Positions 20,700 through 32,695 of a DNA stretch of 64,000 nucleotides are shown in pieces. Under the pieces are notes generated by a model. That model worked only from the letters and a program-made list of their open reading frames with translations, did not search any database and was not told the origin of the DNA. The stretch's first letter is position 1. Every line of letters begins with the position of its first letter. The position numbers were made by a program, and so were the translations under genes. The stretch lies in the NCBI RefSeq assembly GCF_036884655.1, contig NC_088347.1, forward strand, positions 11,232,501 to 11,296,500. Reading direction: 5' to 3'. Source of the DNA: Musa acuminata AAA Group (Eukaryota > Streptophyta > Magnoliopsida > Zingiberales > Musaceae).

Positions 20700-23342
20700 A
20701 TGTCGCTTTCAAATCCCTTACGTGGCATACTTGATGTCAACCGCCTCACTGGTCCAAATTATACGGATTGGCTCCGTAACTTGAGAATTGTTCTCACAGC
20801 GGAGAAAATCGTGTACATCCTTGATACAGTGATGCCTACGCCCGAAGAAGGGGCAAGCGAGGATGAGATCGCTCGCTACGTGAAGTACATTGATGACTCC
20901 ACTCTTGCTCAGTGCTATATGTTGGGCTCTATGACTCCAGAGTTACAGAGACAACATGAAAAGATGGATGCCAGATCCATTCTCCTACATGTCCGTAAAT
21001 TGTTTGAGGAACAGGGAAGGACTCAACGATATGAGATATCCAAGAGCCTTTTCCGCGCTAGGATGACTGAGGGGACACCGGTTCAGAACCATGTCCTAAA
21101 GATGATTGAGTGGATAGAGAAACTCACAGGTCTAGGAATGGTCCTAGAGGATAACTTGTGTGTGGACATTGTGCTTCAGTCCCTACCAGATTCCTTTTCA
21201 CAGTTCATAATGAATTTTAATATGAACAAGCTTGAGGTGACTCTCCCAGAGCTCCTCAATATGTTGAGGGAGGCAGAGAGTACTATTAAGAAAGAGAAGC
21301 CAGTTCTCTACACTGGTGAGACCAGAAAGAAAAGGAAAGCAGAAAGGTCCCTTAAGAAGGGAAAGGGCAAGGGCAAACAAGGTAAAGCAAAGGTTGCTAA
21401 GAAAGACCCAACAAAGGACAAAGGCCAGTGCTTCCACTATGGTAAAGATGGGCACTGGAAGAGAAACTGCAAAGAGTACCTTGCAGAAAGGGCGAAACAA
21501 AAGCTTGATGAAGCTTCAGGTACATTCATGATCAGTCTCCATTTGTCAGACTCTTATGACAACACATGGGTATTAGATACCGGTAGTGCTTATCATATAT
21601 GCAATTCGTTGCAGGATCTGGCAAGGCCTTGGAGACTAGAGAGAGGCGAGATGGACCTCAAGATGGGTAATGGAGCAAAAGTTGTTGTATTAGCTGTTGG
21701 CGAGGTCGCCCTACATCTGCCTAGTGGAGCTTTTATTGCATTAGATGCATGTTATTTTGTTCCTTCTATTATCAAAAACATTATCTCCATTTCATGTTTA
21801 ACAGTTAGTGGATATAAATTTGTTTTTGAGAACAATGGTTGTTCGATATTATTAGATGATAAGATCATCACGAAAGGAACATTGCATAATGGTTTATTTA
21901 TGTTAGACACCACTCCACATATCATGAATATAAATGTGTCTAAAAGGAAACGAGATGAGTTGAACAGTGCATACCTGTGGCATTGTAGGCTAGGTCACAT
22001 CCATGAAAGAAGGATTCAAAAGTTGCTAAATGATGGATATCTAGATCCATTCGACTATGTGTCATATGCAACTTGTGAGCCTTGCATTAGTGGAAAACTG
22101 ACCAACTCTCCATTTAGTGGAACTGGAGAGAGAGCCACTGAGTTGTTGGAACTGATACATAGTGATGTATGTGGACCCATGTCAACTCATGCCATTGGAG
22201 GTTACTCCTACTTCATTACATTTACTGATGATTTCTCAAGGTATGGATATGTGTACTTAATGAAGTACAAGTCCGAGGCCTTTGAGAAATTCAGAGATTA
22301 TAAGAATGAGGTGGAGAACCAGACTGGAAAGAGTATCAAAACTCTTCGATCAGATCGAGGAGGTGAGTACTTAAGTACAGAGTTTACTCACTTCCTCAAG
22401 GACCATGGGATATTATCCCAATGGACACCTCCTGATACACCTCAGCTCAATGGTGTCTCTGAAAGGAGAAATCGTACATTATTAGATATGGTACGGTCCA
22501 TGATGAGTTTCGCTGACCTACCCATCTCATTCTGGGGATATGCCCTAGAAACCGCAGCTTACCTTCTGAACAGAGTTCCAACTAAGTCGGTGGTGTCTAC
22601 ACCATATGAGAAATGGAAAGGGAAGAAGCCTGATCTTAAGGTTGTTAAGATTTGGGGCTGCTCTGCCCATGTTAAAAGACACAACCCCGATAAGTTAGAA
22701 TCAAGGACAGGGCGATGTAAATTTGTGGGATACCCCAAGGAAACTTGTGGGTATTACTTCTATCATCTCGAGGACCAAAAGGTCTTTGTAGCTAAGAGAG
22801 CAATGTTCCTTGAGAAGGAACACATTCTTGACGGAGACAGTGGGAGAATGATAGAATTGAGCGAGGTTGGAGAACCAAGCTCAAGCACCACTCTACAGCC
22901 CGAGTCTGTTCAGGTATCTAATACACAAGTTTCAACTTTACGCAGGTCTGATAGAGTATCCCATCCTCCTGAGAGATATGTGGGACATATTAGAGCAGAG
23001 GATGTAGAGGATATTGATCCTCAGACCTACGAGGAGGCTATTATGAGTATAGACTCCGGGAAGTGGAAAGAAGCCATGAATTCTGAGATGGATTCTATGT
23101 ACTCCAATAAGGTTTGGAACCTAGTTGATGCACCCGAAGGTATTGTACCCATCGGTTGCAAGTGGATCTTTAAGAAAAAGATCGGAGTAGATGGAAAGGT
23201 AGAGACCTATAAAGCAAGGCTAGTGGCTAAGGGGTATCGTCAAAGGCAAGGTGTTGACTACGACGAAACTTTCTCACCCGTAGCAATGCTAAAATCCATC
23301 AGAATTCTATTGGCTATTGCAGCACACTATGATTACGAGTGA
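20700..23342 (+). pseudogene. Angela-like gag-pol, plus strand, truncated in RT
   Basis: An 880-residue frame starting [14 protein letters not shown]. Domains: gag (UBN2-like, residues about 1-230), a basic [13 protein letters not shown] tract, a zinc knuckle near residue 243 ([14 protein letters not shown], with the second Cys changed to Tyr), aspartic protease near 290 ([10 protein letters not shown]), GAG-pre-integrase ([13 protein letters not shown]), integrase ([39 protein letters not shown]) and the RT start ([22 protein letters not shown]). It ends at AHYDYE followed by TGA because the sequence switches to an inverted pol fragment at 23341. The RT active site and RNase H are missing. 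ATG at 20700 is chosen because the frame further upstream lacks an ATG. Confidence 0.9.
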
Positions 23343-23735
23343 ATTATGTTCGCCCTTTCTTCTGGAGTCTTTGGGGACATACTCGTACAAAGCGATATCC
23401 CATGTCTCATCGGTATGAGCTCCTCAGACCATGCAAATTTTCTGCCTGCGTAGAGTATCTCATCCTCCTCTGATAAGGTGGAACTTCCTCAGAACATGCT
23501 TAGATTTCTAATGAGACCTAGGTTCCTTCGCTTGAGCAATTGCCCCGTTGTTGTCGCAATATAGGGAGATCGGCTCCTCACTATCCGGCACGACTCCCAA
23601 TTGAACAGACTTGGGCTGTAGAGTGGAGCTTGAGCTTGGTTCTCTAACTTCGCTCAACTCTATCATTCTCCTACTGTCTGCTCCAAGAATGTGTTCCTTC
23701 TCAAGGAACACTGCTCTCTTAGCTACAAAGACCTT
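23341..23735 (-). other. Mosaic junction of shuffled pol fragments
   Basis: Short pol pieces joined in a non-native order. 23341-23429 is an inverted RT/RNase H linker fragment also present at 45587-45675; then 'cctgcgtag' and 'gatgagatactc'-like scraps; then an RNase H piece of a variant subfamily (SLYCDNNGAIAQAKEPRSHQ, about 23508-23600); then the integrase/RT linker of the next minus-strand copy ([10 protein letters not shown], 23640-23711). The native RT is absent. Confidence 0.7.
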
Positions 23736-25814
23736 TTAGTCCTCGAGATGATAGAAGTAATACCCACAAGTTTCCTTGGGGTATCCCACAAATATGCATC
23801 GCTCTGTCCTTGATTCTAACTTATCGGGGTTGTGTCTTTTAACGTGGGCTGGGCAGCCCCAAATCTTAACAACCTTAAGATCAGGCTTCTTCCCTTTCCA
23901 TATCTCATATTGTGTAGACACTACCGACTTAGTTGGAACTCTGTTCAGAAGGTAAGTTGCGGTTTCTAGGGCATATCCCCAGAATGAGATGGGTAGGTCA
24001 GCGAAACTCATCATGGACCGTACCATATCTAATAATGTACGATTTCTCCTTTCAGAGACACCATTGAGCTGAGGTGTATAAGGAGGTGTCCATTGGGATA
24101 ATATCCCATGGTCCTTGAGAAAGTGAGTAAACTCTGTACTTAAGTACTCACCTCCTCGATCTGATCGAAGAGTTTTGATACTCTTTCCAGTCAGGTTCTC
24201 CACCTCATTCTTATACTCTCTGAATTTCTCAAAGGCCTCGGACTTTTACTTCATTAAGTACACATATCCATACCTTGAGAAATCATCAGTAAATGTAATG
24301 AAGTAGGAGTAACCTCCAATGGCATGAGTTGACATGGGTCCACATACATCACTATGTATCAGTTCCAACAACTCAGTGGCTCTCTCTCCAGTTCCACTAA
24401 ATGGAGAGTTGGTCAGTTTTCCACGAATGCAAGGCTCACAAGTTGCATATGACACATAGTCGAATGGATCTAGATATCCATCATTTAGCAACTTTTGAAT
24501 CCTTCTTTCATGGATGTGACCTAGCCTACAATGCCACAAGTATGCACTGTTCAACTCATCTCGTTTCCTTTTGGACACATTTATATTCATGATATGTGGA
24601 GTGGTGTCTAACATAAATAAACCATTATGCAATGTTCCTTTCGTGATGATCTTATCATCTAATAATATCGAACAACCATTGTTCTCAAAAACAAATTTAT
24701 ATCCACTAACTGTTAAACATGAAATGGAGATAATGTTTTTGATAATAGAAGGAACAAAATAACATGCATCTAATGCAATAAAAGCTCCACTAGGCAGATG
24801 TAGGGCGACCTCGCCAACAGCTAATACAGCAACTTTTGCTCCATTACCCATCTTGAGGTCCATCTCGCCTCTCTCTAGTCTCCTAGGCCTTGCCAGAACC
24901 TGCAACGAATTGCATATATGATAAGCACTACCGGTATCTAATACCCATGTGTTGTCATAAGAGTCTGACAAATGGAGACTGATCATGAATGTACCTGAAG
25001 CTTCATCAAGCTTTTGTTTCGCCCTTTCTGCAAGGTACTCTTTGCAGTTTCTCTTCCAGTGCCCAACTTTACCACAGTGGAAGCACTGGCCTTTGTCCTT
25101 TGTTGGGTCTTTCTTAGCAACCTTTGCTTTACCTTGTTTGCCCTTGCCCTTTCCCTTCTTAAGGGACCTTTCTGCTTTCCTTTTCTTTTTGGTCTCACCA
25201 GTGTAGAGAACTGGCTTCTCTTTCTTAATAGTACTCTCTGCCTCCCTCAACATATTGAGGAGCTATGGGAGAGTCACCTCAAGCTTGTTCATATTAAAAT
25301 TCATTATGAACTGTGAAAAGGAATCTGGTAGGGACTGAAGCACAATGTCCACACACAAGTTATCCTCTAGGGCCATTCCTAGACCTGTGAGTTTCGCTAT
25401 CCACTCAATCATCTTTAGGACATGGTTCTGAACCGGTGTCCCCTCAGTCATCCTAGCGCGGAAAAGGCTCTTGGATATCTCATATCGTTGAGTCCTTCCC
25501 TGTTCCTCAAACAATTTACGGACATGTAGGAGAATGGATCTGGCATCCATCTTTTCATGTTGTCTCTGTAACTCTGGAGTCATAGAGCCCAACATATAGC
25601 ACTGAGCAAGAGTGGAGTCATCAATGTACTTCACGTAGCGAGCGATCTCATCCTCGCTTGCCCCTTCTTCGGGCGTAGGCATCACTGTATCAAGGACGTA
25701 CACGATTTTCTCCGCTGTGAGAACAATTCTCAAGTTACGGAGCCAATCCGTATAATTTGGACCAGTGAGGCGGTTGACATCAAGTATGCCACGTAAGGGA
25801 TTTGAAAGCGACAT
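23736..25814 (-). pseudogene. Angela-like gag-protease-integrase, minus strand copy M2
   Basis: Starts with ATG at 25814 (MSLSNPLRG). It encodes gag, an intact zinc knuckle ([14 protein letters not shown], about 25030-25075), protease ([10 protein letters not shown]) and integrase ([19 protein letters not shown]). Three nonsense changes break it: near 25263 (in LPELL), near 24246 (after YLMK) and near 23736 (after HLED); a TCA-to-AGG shift near 24204 also separates frames. Otherwise it is nearly identical to the plus-strand copy at 20700, so the two form a large inverted repeat. Confidence 0.88.
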
Positions 25815-27630
25815 TTTTTGAAAATAAAGATGTAGCAAAAATGAATAACATGCAGATTTTGTAAGAAATAAACTATCAAGATATGGACTTCTATCTTAAT
25901 ATGCTCCCACTATTTTACTAACGAGTCACGCGACACCCTCAGCACGTGAAACGGAAGTCTCCGGCAGACTTCTAGTGGGGATCAGGATCCAATCAGCGTC
26001 TTAGTGTAACCTCGAGGGACTCGACCAATCACACTAAGCCTAAAAGGTAGACAACTCTTGCCGATCACAACTCCTTGTGATTCCCGTCCTGTTCGGCCTC
26101 CGAATCACCATGGCCTCGAGGGACTCGACCAACCATGATGCTCGGTTAAGTCAACACCTTCGTTACAAGATGAGTCTGATTTGATGATATACCCTCGAGG
26201 GACTCGACCAAGCATATCATGCCCTCAGGTCACCGGTGACATCTCTATGTCGTAAGCAAGATAGCGAATCGCGATATAGGTGAGTCTCGAGGGACTCGAC
26301 CAACTCAACCTACACCGGGATTTGGTTCCTACTCATAACGATGGAAGGCCACGTGGGTCAATCTAATTGGCTCACGTTTACCGACTTAATATTATCGAGA
26401 GATGTTTCTATGATTTGGTCTCCTAATATGACATGTCACACATATGCATATTTAATATATATCTACATCGCATGCAAATATATATACATATCTAGTATGT
26501 GTATAAGCAATCACACCAGATGATCATGGACCACAACCTAATATGATTAGGCCCGAGCCAGTAGGCCTAATCACTCACATCAAGATCTATGTGTGCAACG
26601 GTGCATCTCCATGCCTTGTGATCGTCCATCTCGTCCTCGTCGGTTCCGTCGACATCTTGATGCATCTCCATGCATCACGATCGTCCGTCTCGTGGGTCCC
26701 GCTATGGCATCCACGCTCCCGCTGCGCCTCCTCATGTGATTACAACTTAATCATAGGCACGCAGGCCCGACAATAAACGAGAAATATAATGGAGGTTCGC
26801 AGACCTCAATAATAATAATCACAAGTACACACATCACACGGTCCATGATCATCCGTCCACTCATCATACATCACATGTATAAATAATCATCATCATGTAG
26901 GACTACTAGATAATAATAAAAATAATAATCAACTAATCCTTTTAATTAATTAATATTTTCTGAAATCAAGGATATATAGGGAATTTCTCAATTCCTAAGG
27001 GTATTTTCGTAATTTGGACAAAAGAAAGAAACTGGAATTTTTCAAATTCCGAGGGGCAAAACTATCTTTTGCCCAGAAAACCCTAATACCCTTTGCCCTT
27101 TTTGCTGCTGCCACCGCCGCCGCCGCCACCCTGCCGGCGGCGGCCTGTGCGGCGGGGCGAGGGCACTGCCCTCGCCTGCAGGCGGCACGCCCGCTGGCGG
27201 CGATGCCGCTGCGGGTGGGCGCCCCCTTCGGGCGCCGCTGCCTCCGCAGACGGTGCTGTACCGCCGGGCGGCCGCCCGTGGGGGGGGTTTCGCCTGCGGG
27301 AGCGGCGTCGGCAGGCGCCGCTTCCTTTCGGCGGCAGGCGCCGCTTCCCTGCGGCGCCTCTGCCCGTGGGTTGCCAGCCCCGCCAGCAGCAAGCCTGCTG
27401 CAAGCAGACCGCCGGCCGGCTGCTGCAGGCACAGCGCTTGCGCATGCGCCGGCGCTGTGCTGCCTGGCTGTGGCTGCAGCTGCGGCTGCAGGTATGCAGA
27501 TCGAGGGCAGCAACTGTTGCTGCCCTTCCTCGCTTTTGCGTCAACGATTTTGACGTCAATATTCTTCCTAAACACAACATACGCAGTTCAAAACCAATCA
27601 TTCGCACGAACAACTTGGCTCTGATACCAC
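25815..27630 (-). other. Angela-like leader, minus strand copy M2
   Basis: Reverse-orientation copy of 18890-20699: hairpin array at 26000-26313, GC-rich block at about 27100-27535, and primer site at 27617-27630 (minus strand tggtatcagagcc). The same layout shows these features belong to the element. Confidence 0.8.
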
Positions 27631-28165
27631 TGTTGGGAAATCATAGGGGGCGACATCATATGCGCAGCGGAAGAACAAGAAAATAAAAATCCCCGATTCC
27701 CAAAAAGATGTTCATCGTCGTGCGAAGATTGGTGCGCAAAATCCGCAAAAACACAAAACTGCGTATAGAGGTTGTGTTACCTAGGGAGATCGTATATCTC
27801 TGTTTCCTTGCAGATCCTTAGGAGAGGGTGAAGGAGGTCAAGCGTCCTCCTCTCTAGCGGTGATCCACACAGCAGGGTTGCGACGACGCTTCTCAAAACT
27901 CCAGGCCTACTTTGAGGTGGAGAGGGAGAGGAGAATAGGAAGGGCAAGCAAAGACTCTAGCCTATGAGGCTGTGAATCCCTCCTATTTATAGAGATCCCG
28001 TGTTAAAACCCTAATGGGTCCTTTCCCTAGTGGGTATTGGATCTGCATCCAATAAGACAAGGGCTCCGTCGGATATCTCATATCCGAACCTCTACTCATC
28101 GCAATGCCTACCATATGTGTGTGACCCTCTAGGCCCAATATCGAGCTGGCCGTGAGTCATACCTG
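27631..28165 (-). repeat. Angela-like LTR fragment (3' part), minus strand
   Basis: Begins tgttgggaaatcatag on the plus strand (the LTR end, next to the primer site) and includes the TATA box at 27984-27991. It stops near 28165 within 'catacctgtcag' where pol sequence takes over. It is the 3' third of an LTR. Confidence 0.85.
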
Positions 28166-28795
28166 TCAGATAAGCTGCGGTCTCTAGAGCATATGCCTAG
28201 AATAAGATGGGTAGGTCAGCGAAACTCATCATGGACCGTACCATATCTAATAATGTACGATTTCTCCTTTCAGAGACACCATTGAGCTGAGGTGTATAAG
28301 GAGGTGTCCATTGGGATAATATCCCATGGTCCTTGAGAAAGTGAGTAAACTCTGTACTTAAGTACTCGCAATGTTATCTTCGGATGGAACTCTTTCCACT
28401 GCTACATCTCCTCGGGTCACGATCTCTCTGATAAGGTGGAACCTCCTCAGAACATGCTTAGATTTCTGATGAGACCTAGGTTCCTTCGCTTGAGCAATTG
28501 CCCCGTTGTTGTCGCAATATAGGGAGATCGGCTCCTCACTATCCGGCACGACTCCCAAATCTCCTCAGAACATTCGTAAATTTTCTGCCTGCGTAAAGTT
28601 GGATCCGCAGACCATTGGAGCACTGGAAAGCAGTGTGCTGCAATGGTCTGAGGATCCGCAAACCTGCGTAAAGTTGGATCCTCAGATCAATATCCTCAAC
28701 ATCCTCTCCTCTAATATGTCCAATATATCTCTCAGGAGGATGAGATACTCTATCAGACCTGCGTAAAGTTGAAAATTGTGTATTAGGTACAAGAA
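28166..28795 (-). other. Mosaic of pol scraps between two LTR pieces
   Basis: An integrase fragment (about 28170-28367, matching 23960-24160), an RNase H fragment (28358-28558; SLYCDNNGAIAQAKEPRSHQ, the variant subfamily without the 8-nt deletion), then short linker pieces with two copies of 'ctgcgtaaagttggatcc' (about 28590 and 28664), ending in the RT/integrase linker 'cctctaatatgtccaatatatctc'. LTR sequence resumes at about 28795. The order does not match any intact element. Confidence 0.7.
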
Positions 28796-30237
28796 AACAA
28801 AAATCCCCGATTCCCAAAAAGATGTTCATCGTCGTGCGAAAATTGGTGCGCAAAATCCGCAAAAACACAAAACTGCGTATAGAGATTGTGTTACCTAGGG
28901 AGATCGTATATCCCTGTTTCCTTGCAGATCCTTAGGAGAGGGTGTAGGAGGTCAAGCGTCCTCCTCTCTAGCGGTGATCCACACAGCAGGGTTGCGACGA
29001 CGCTCCTCAAAACTCCAGGCCTACTCTGAGGTGGAGAGGGAGAGGAGAATAGGAAGGGCAAGCAAAGACTCTAGCCTATGAGGCTGTGAATCCCTCCTAT
29101 TTATAGAGATCCCGTGTCAAAACCCTAATGGGTCCTTCCCTAGTGGGTATTGGATCTGCATCCAATATGACAAGGGCTCCGTCGGATATCTCATATCCGA
29201 ACCTTTACTCATCGCAATGCTTACCATATGTGTGTGACCCTCTAGGCCCAATATCGAGCTGGCCGTGAGTTATACCTGTCAGAACTCCTTCTGACTGAGT
29301 GAATTATTATCTCTGTAATAATTCACTCGACTCATCGACTACGGAAGTACTAGGCCACTACGCCGTAGTCCCCAGACGATACAGGGGAATCCAATCCATT
29401 GGACCTGTCTGTCCTCAGTTACCATGTACCTATAGTCCCTCATCCATCTAATATCCCAGAGACCGTATATCGAGCATGGTGCTGTCAGACCCATACAGTT
29501 TCTACTCGAGTCTCGCTCTAATCGGATTCTCCCGGAGAACTCTTTCTCTCTCAACCCGAATGACCCTGGCCAGGGATTTGTCTGAGCAAGAACACATGGG
29601 ATATTCCTCTCATGATGCCGAGAGTGGATGATCCTCTATCGACACTCAATAGACCTCGTAAGGTCAACTACCACTCCCAATGACCAGCTGTACTAGATCT
29701 GGGAACAACCAAACCTATAAGTCTAGTATCAAAGAGTGGAGCACTCATACAGGACATCCTTGGTGTCTCAAATCTAAGGACCAGATACACCACTAGGACT
29801 ACGGAATCGCTGTCTGACAATAAGGCATCATCAACCATCCAGCATTCCGTAAGCGGATCAATCAGTGAACTCATTCTCCAATGAGCACCTGTACTGTATC
29901 CCTAGTGTCCCTACACGAGCAGCTATGAGACCAGCTGCATCCATCATATGGACGGGTATACAGCACACCAGTCTATCCGGTTATCACGATGTCCCTCTCG
30001 AGTAACCTATGACCGGGATTATTTAGGATATGTGTTTAAAGGTGAATCGATCTCATTATCGTGATCTCATCACGATCCGATTCCCATTGCACAAATCCAA
30101 GGACATCACAATATATATGCATTTATGCAATAGTTATAAAGTGATATACGCCAAAATATAATAAGCAAAAAGATTCTGTATCAAGTCAAACGTGCCATCA
30201 CTCACGTGATTGGCTTGCTGGGCACCTATGACTAACA
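28796..30237 (-). repeat. Angela-like LTR (nearly complete), minus strand
   Basis: It lacks only the last 40-50 nt of the LTR 3' end. TATA box at 29098-29105. It ends at 30237 (plus strand actaaca), the LTR 5' terminus, next to the polypurine tract at 30238-30247 of the element to its right, so it acts as that element's 3' LTR. Confidence 0.88.
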
Positions 30238-30247
30238 ATCTCCCACT

Positions 30248-30681
30248 TGCCCTAAAGCCAATCACCTATGTGTCTGATCCCCATCAGACCCCTGTGACGC
30301 TCAAAGACAATCTGAGACAACGGCTTTGTCAGTGGATCTGCAATGTTATCTTCGGATGGAACTCTTTCCACTGCTACATCTCCTCGGGTTACGATCTCTC
30401 TGATAAGCTGGAACCTCCTCAGAACACTTCTGATGAGACCCGGGTTCCCTTATTTGAGTAATCACCCCATAGTTGTCGCAATATAAGGAAGTCGACTTGT
30501 CGCTATCTGTATCGACTCCCAAATCTGTGATGAACTTCTTCACCCAGACTCCCTCCTTTGCTGCATCTGATGCAGCAATGTACTCCGCCTCTATGGTCGA
30601 GTCAGCAGTAGTATCTTGCTTGGAACTCTTCCAGCACACTGCTCCTCCATTCAAGGTGTACACATACCCTGAATTCGACTT
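30248..30681 (-). pseudogene. Angela-like RNase H C-terminal part (copy M1, left half)
   Basis: The minus strand encodes [40 protein letters not shown] and [20 protein letters not shown], then a frameshift caused by an 8-nt deletion after SHQK. The frame ends in arginine-rich nonsense ([14 protein letters not shown]). Its upstream half lies at 40199-40448, separated by the Sirevirus. Confidence 0.85.
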
Positions 30682-30686
30682 GTTAT
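30682..30686. repeat. Target duplication of the young Sirevirus (gttat / gctat)
   Basis: gttat on the left, gctat at 40194-40198 on the right. Other copies read ttgctatcatc here (for example 47611-47620), so gctat is ancestral and the left copy has one C-to-T change. Confidence 0.85.
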
Positions 30687-31539
30687 TGTTGAATCTCGTA
30701 TTTTGATGATGAAACTACTTGATATATGTTTATGATTTAATCTGCGTTTTGAGTGACGCAGGATGCTTCGATCAGGATTAGACAATTAATGCAGGAACAT
30801 CATGTTGTGCCAGAGGAACATGTCAGAAGATTGGACGTCGGGCCGGTGGATCGGTCGACGTATCGACAGAAGGCTTCGGTTCGTGGACTCGGGCATCGGG
30901 CCAAGAAGAGCGGGTATTGTGCCAAGGATATCGGAGTTGCGGAGTCGACTGGCCGATTGGGCAATAGGCTGCAGAAGAGGACGATGCGCCGAAGAATCGG
31001 ACGAAGCGTCGAGAGACCAATGACATGCCGGACAACTTGGTTAATTGCTTAGAACTAATTGTCTCGATCAAGGTTTTCGTTTTGTTGTGCAGGATTAACT
31101 ACGATGAAAGTTAAACAAGCAGCAGGTGTTGCGCCGGAGTCAAGATCATGATCACGTTGGGAGTTCTAGAGTTCGACGGAAGTTTGGATGGTCGTCGGAG
31201 GTTCAGCGAGAACAGATCCGAGAAGTCCAGAAGCTTGCCAAGCGAAGCTCGTCGGAACTCGCCAAGTGGATCGTCGCAAAGTCCAGGAGTTTGCCGGAAG
31301 TCCGCAGAAGCATCACCGAGGGTTCATCGGATGATCGACGGAAGTTCGCCGGAAACTCGCCGGAAGAAGCGATTGACGTACCGAAGCAGAGCTGCAGAAT
31401 TTGTCTTAGATTTAATCGTAGTTAGCACGGTGATTAAGTTAGAAATGGGAGGTGATCCCATTAGCTTAATCCTGGGGCAATTGGGCCCCTGAAGAACTCA
31501 AGTTGGGTCGAATGGTTCAACGCATTCGAACCCAAGTAG

Positions 31540-31930
31540 CTGTGGGAGGTGCAACCGCCCAGGCTAAGTCTCCAAGCGAGACTGGGCGGTGCAACCGCTC
31601 CAGCCAGGAGGTGCAACCGCCCACGGCTCAGTCTCCAAGCGAGACTGGGCGGTGCAACCTCCTCTGTCAAGAGGTAGCACCGCCAGAGCTCAAGTTCCGA
31701 GCTCTGCCGAGAGGTGCAACCACCGAGCTCGGTCTTCGAGCTCTAGCAGAGTGATGCAACCTCCTTGGACAGGTGATGCATCGCCTGAGCTCGGTCTTCG
31801 AGCTCTGGCAGAAAGGTGCAACCACCCCTGACAGAGAGGTGCATCCGCCTGAGCTCAGTCTTCGAGCTCTGCTAGGAGGTGCAACCTCTCCAGTCAAGAG
31901 GTGCAACCGCCTGATCCCGGAATTCCGGGA
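31540..31930 (+). repeat. GGTGCAACC / palindrome cluster in the Sirevirus LTR
   Basis: Around ten copies of ggtgcaacc or close variants alternate with short foldbacks (gagctcggtcttcgagctc; cagtctccaagcgagactg) and end in a 16-bp perfect palindrome just upstream of the TATA box. Equivalent clusters occur at 5770-6130, 9195-9386, 38586-38996 and 55010-55360. Palindrome arrays upstream of the TATA box are a known feature of Sirevirus LTRs in other plants. Confidence 0.75.
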
Positions 31931-31971
31931 TTTGATGGTTTTGAGCTCGAATTTTGAACTGGGTTGGGGCC

Positions 31972-31979
31972 TATAAATA
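31972..31979 (+). promoter_or_regulatory. TATA box, young Sirevirus 5' LTR
   Basis: tataaata in ggggcctataaatacccc, immediately downstream of the palindrome cluster. The same is found at 39037-39044 and, in the solo LTR, at 55397-55404. Transcription probably starts about 30 nt downstream, near ttcagcactg. Confidence 0.75.
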
Positions 31980-32695
31980 CCCCACCCATTCAGCACTGAA
32001 AAGATATAGACCTACACCGAAATCTTGATCTTTTCTGTGATTCTAAGAGCTCAAAAGTGTTGTAAAGCCTTTAAGTCTCCTCCTTCTGTTCTTCAAGTTT
32101 TCAGTTGTAAAGTGAGGAGAGAAAGGTCTGTAAAGGTTGTCTCCTGAGCCTGTCAAAAGGAGAGAAATTGTAAAAGGGCAGTTTGGCCTTCGCCTATTGA
32201 AGGAAGGCCCCTAGTTGACGTCGGCAACCTCGTCGGTGGAGGAAGCCAAAAGTGGAGTAGGTCAAGACTGACCGAACCACTCTAAATCTCTGGTTTGCGT
32301 TTATTTTCGAGCACTTTATCATTACTGCAAACCTCCTTCATTACTACTGCTCTCTGCGCTTTCACGAACAAGTTCTAAGTGTTGTTCTTCCGAATCTGCA
32401 TTCAGACGTAAATTCGTATTTTCATACATTACAGTTTACGTTTACGTTTGATTCTGCAGAACTGTTTTCCGTGCTTTTACTAACGAGCTTCTTTGCAGTT
32501 TACACTTACATTTTGATCTTATTGATAACTGCAAACTGTCCTCTACAATTTTACGAACGAGTTTTAACATTTAGACGTAAAACTGCATTCATACGTAAAT
32601 CGGCTTTCCTCGCTCAATCATCAGTTCTCAGTTCACGTTTACGTCTTGATTTCAACTGCATACTGCCTTCTGCGAGTATACAAACGAGTTTCAAA

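Noticed and set aside
17411..30237. Interpretation as two ordinary Angela elements inserted head to head
   Set aside because: The copies meet at pol fragments near 23340 without LTR ends or a target duplication, and the outer duplication aatat pairs 17406 with 51364, not with 30238.
31126..31492. Frames of about 100-114 residues in the CGGAAGT-rich part of Sirevirus LTRs (also 38169-38535, 54551-54955, and reversed at 6214-6671)
   Set aside because: Two overlapping phases are open in the same place, and the copies are just LTR repeats. No promoter-proximal coding logic or domain.
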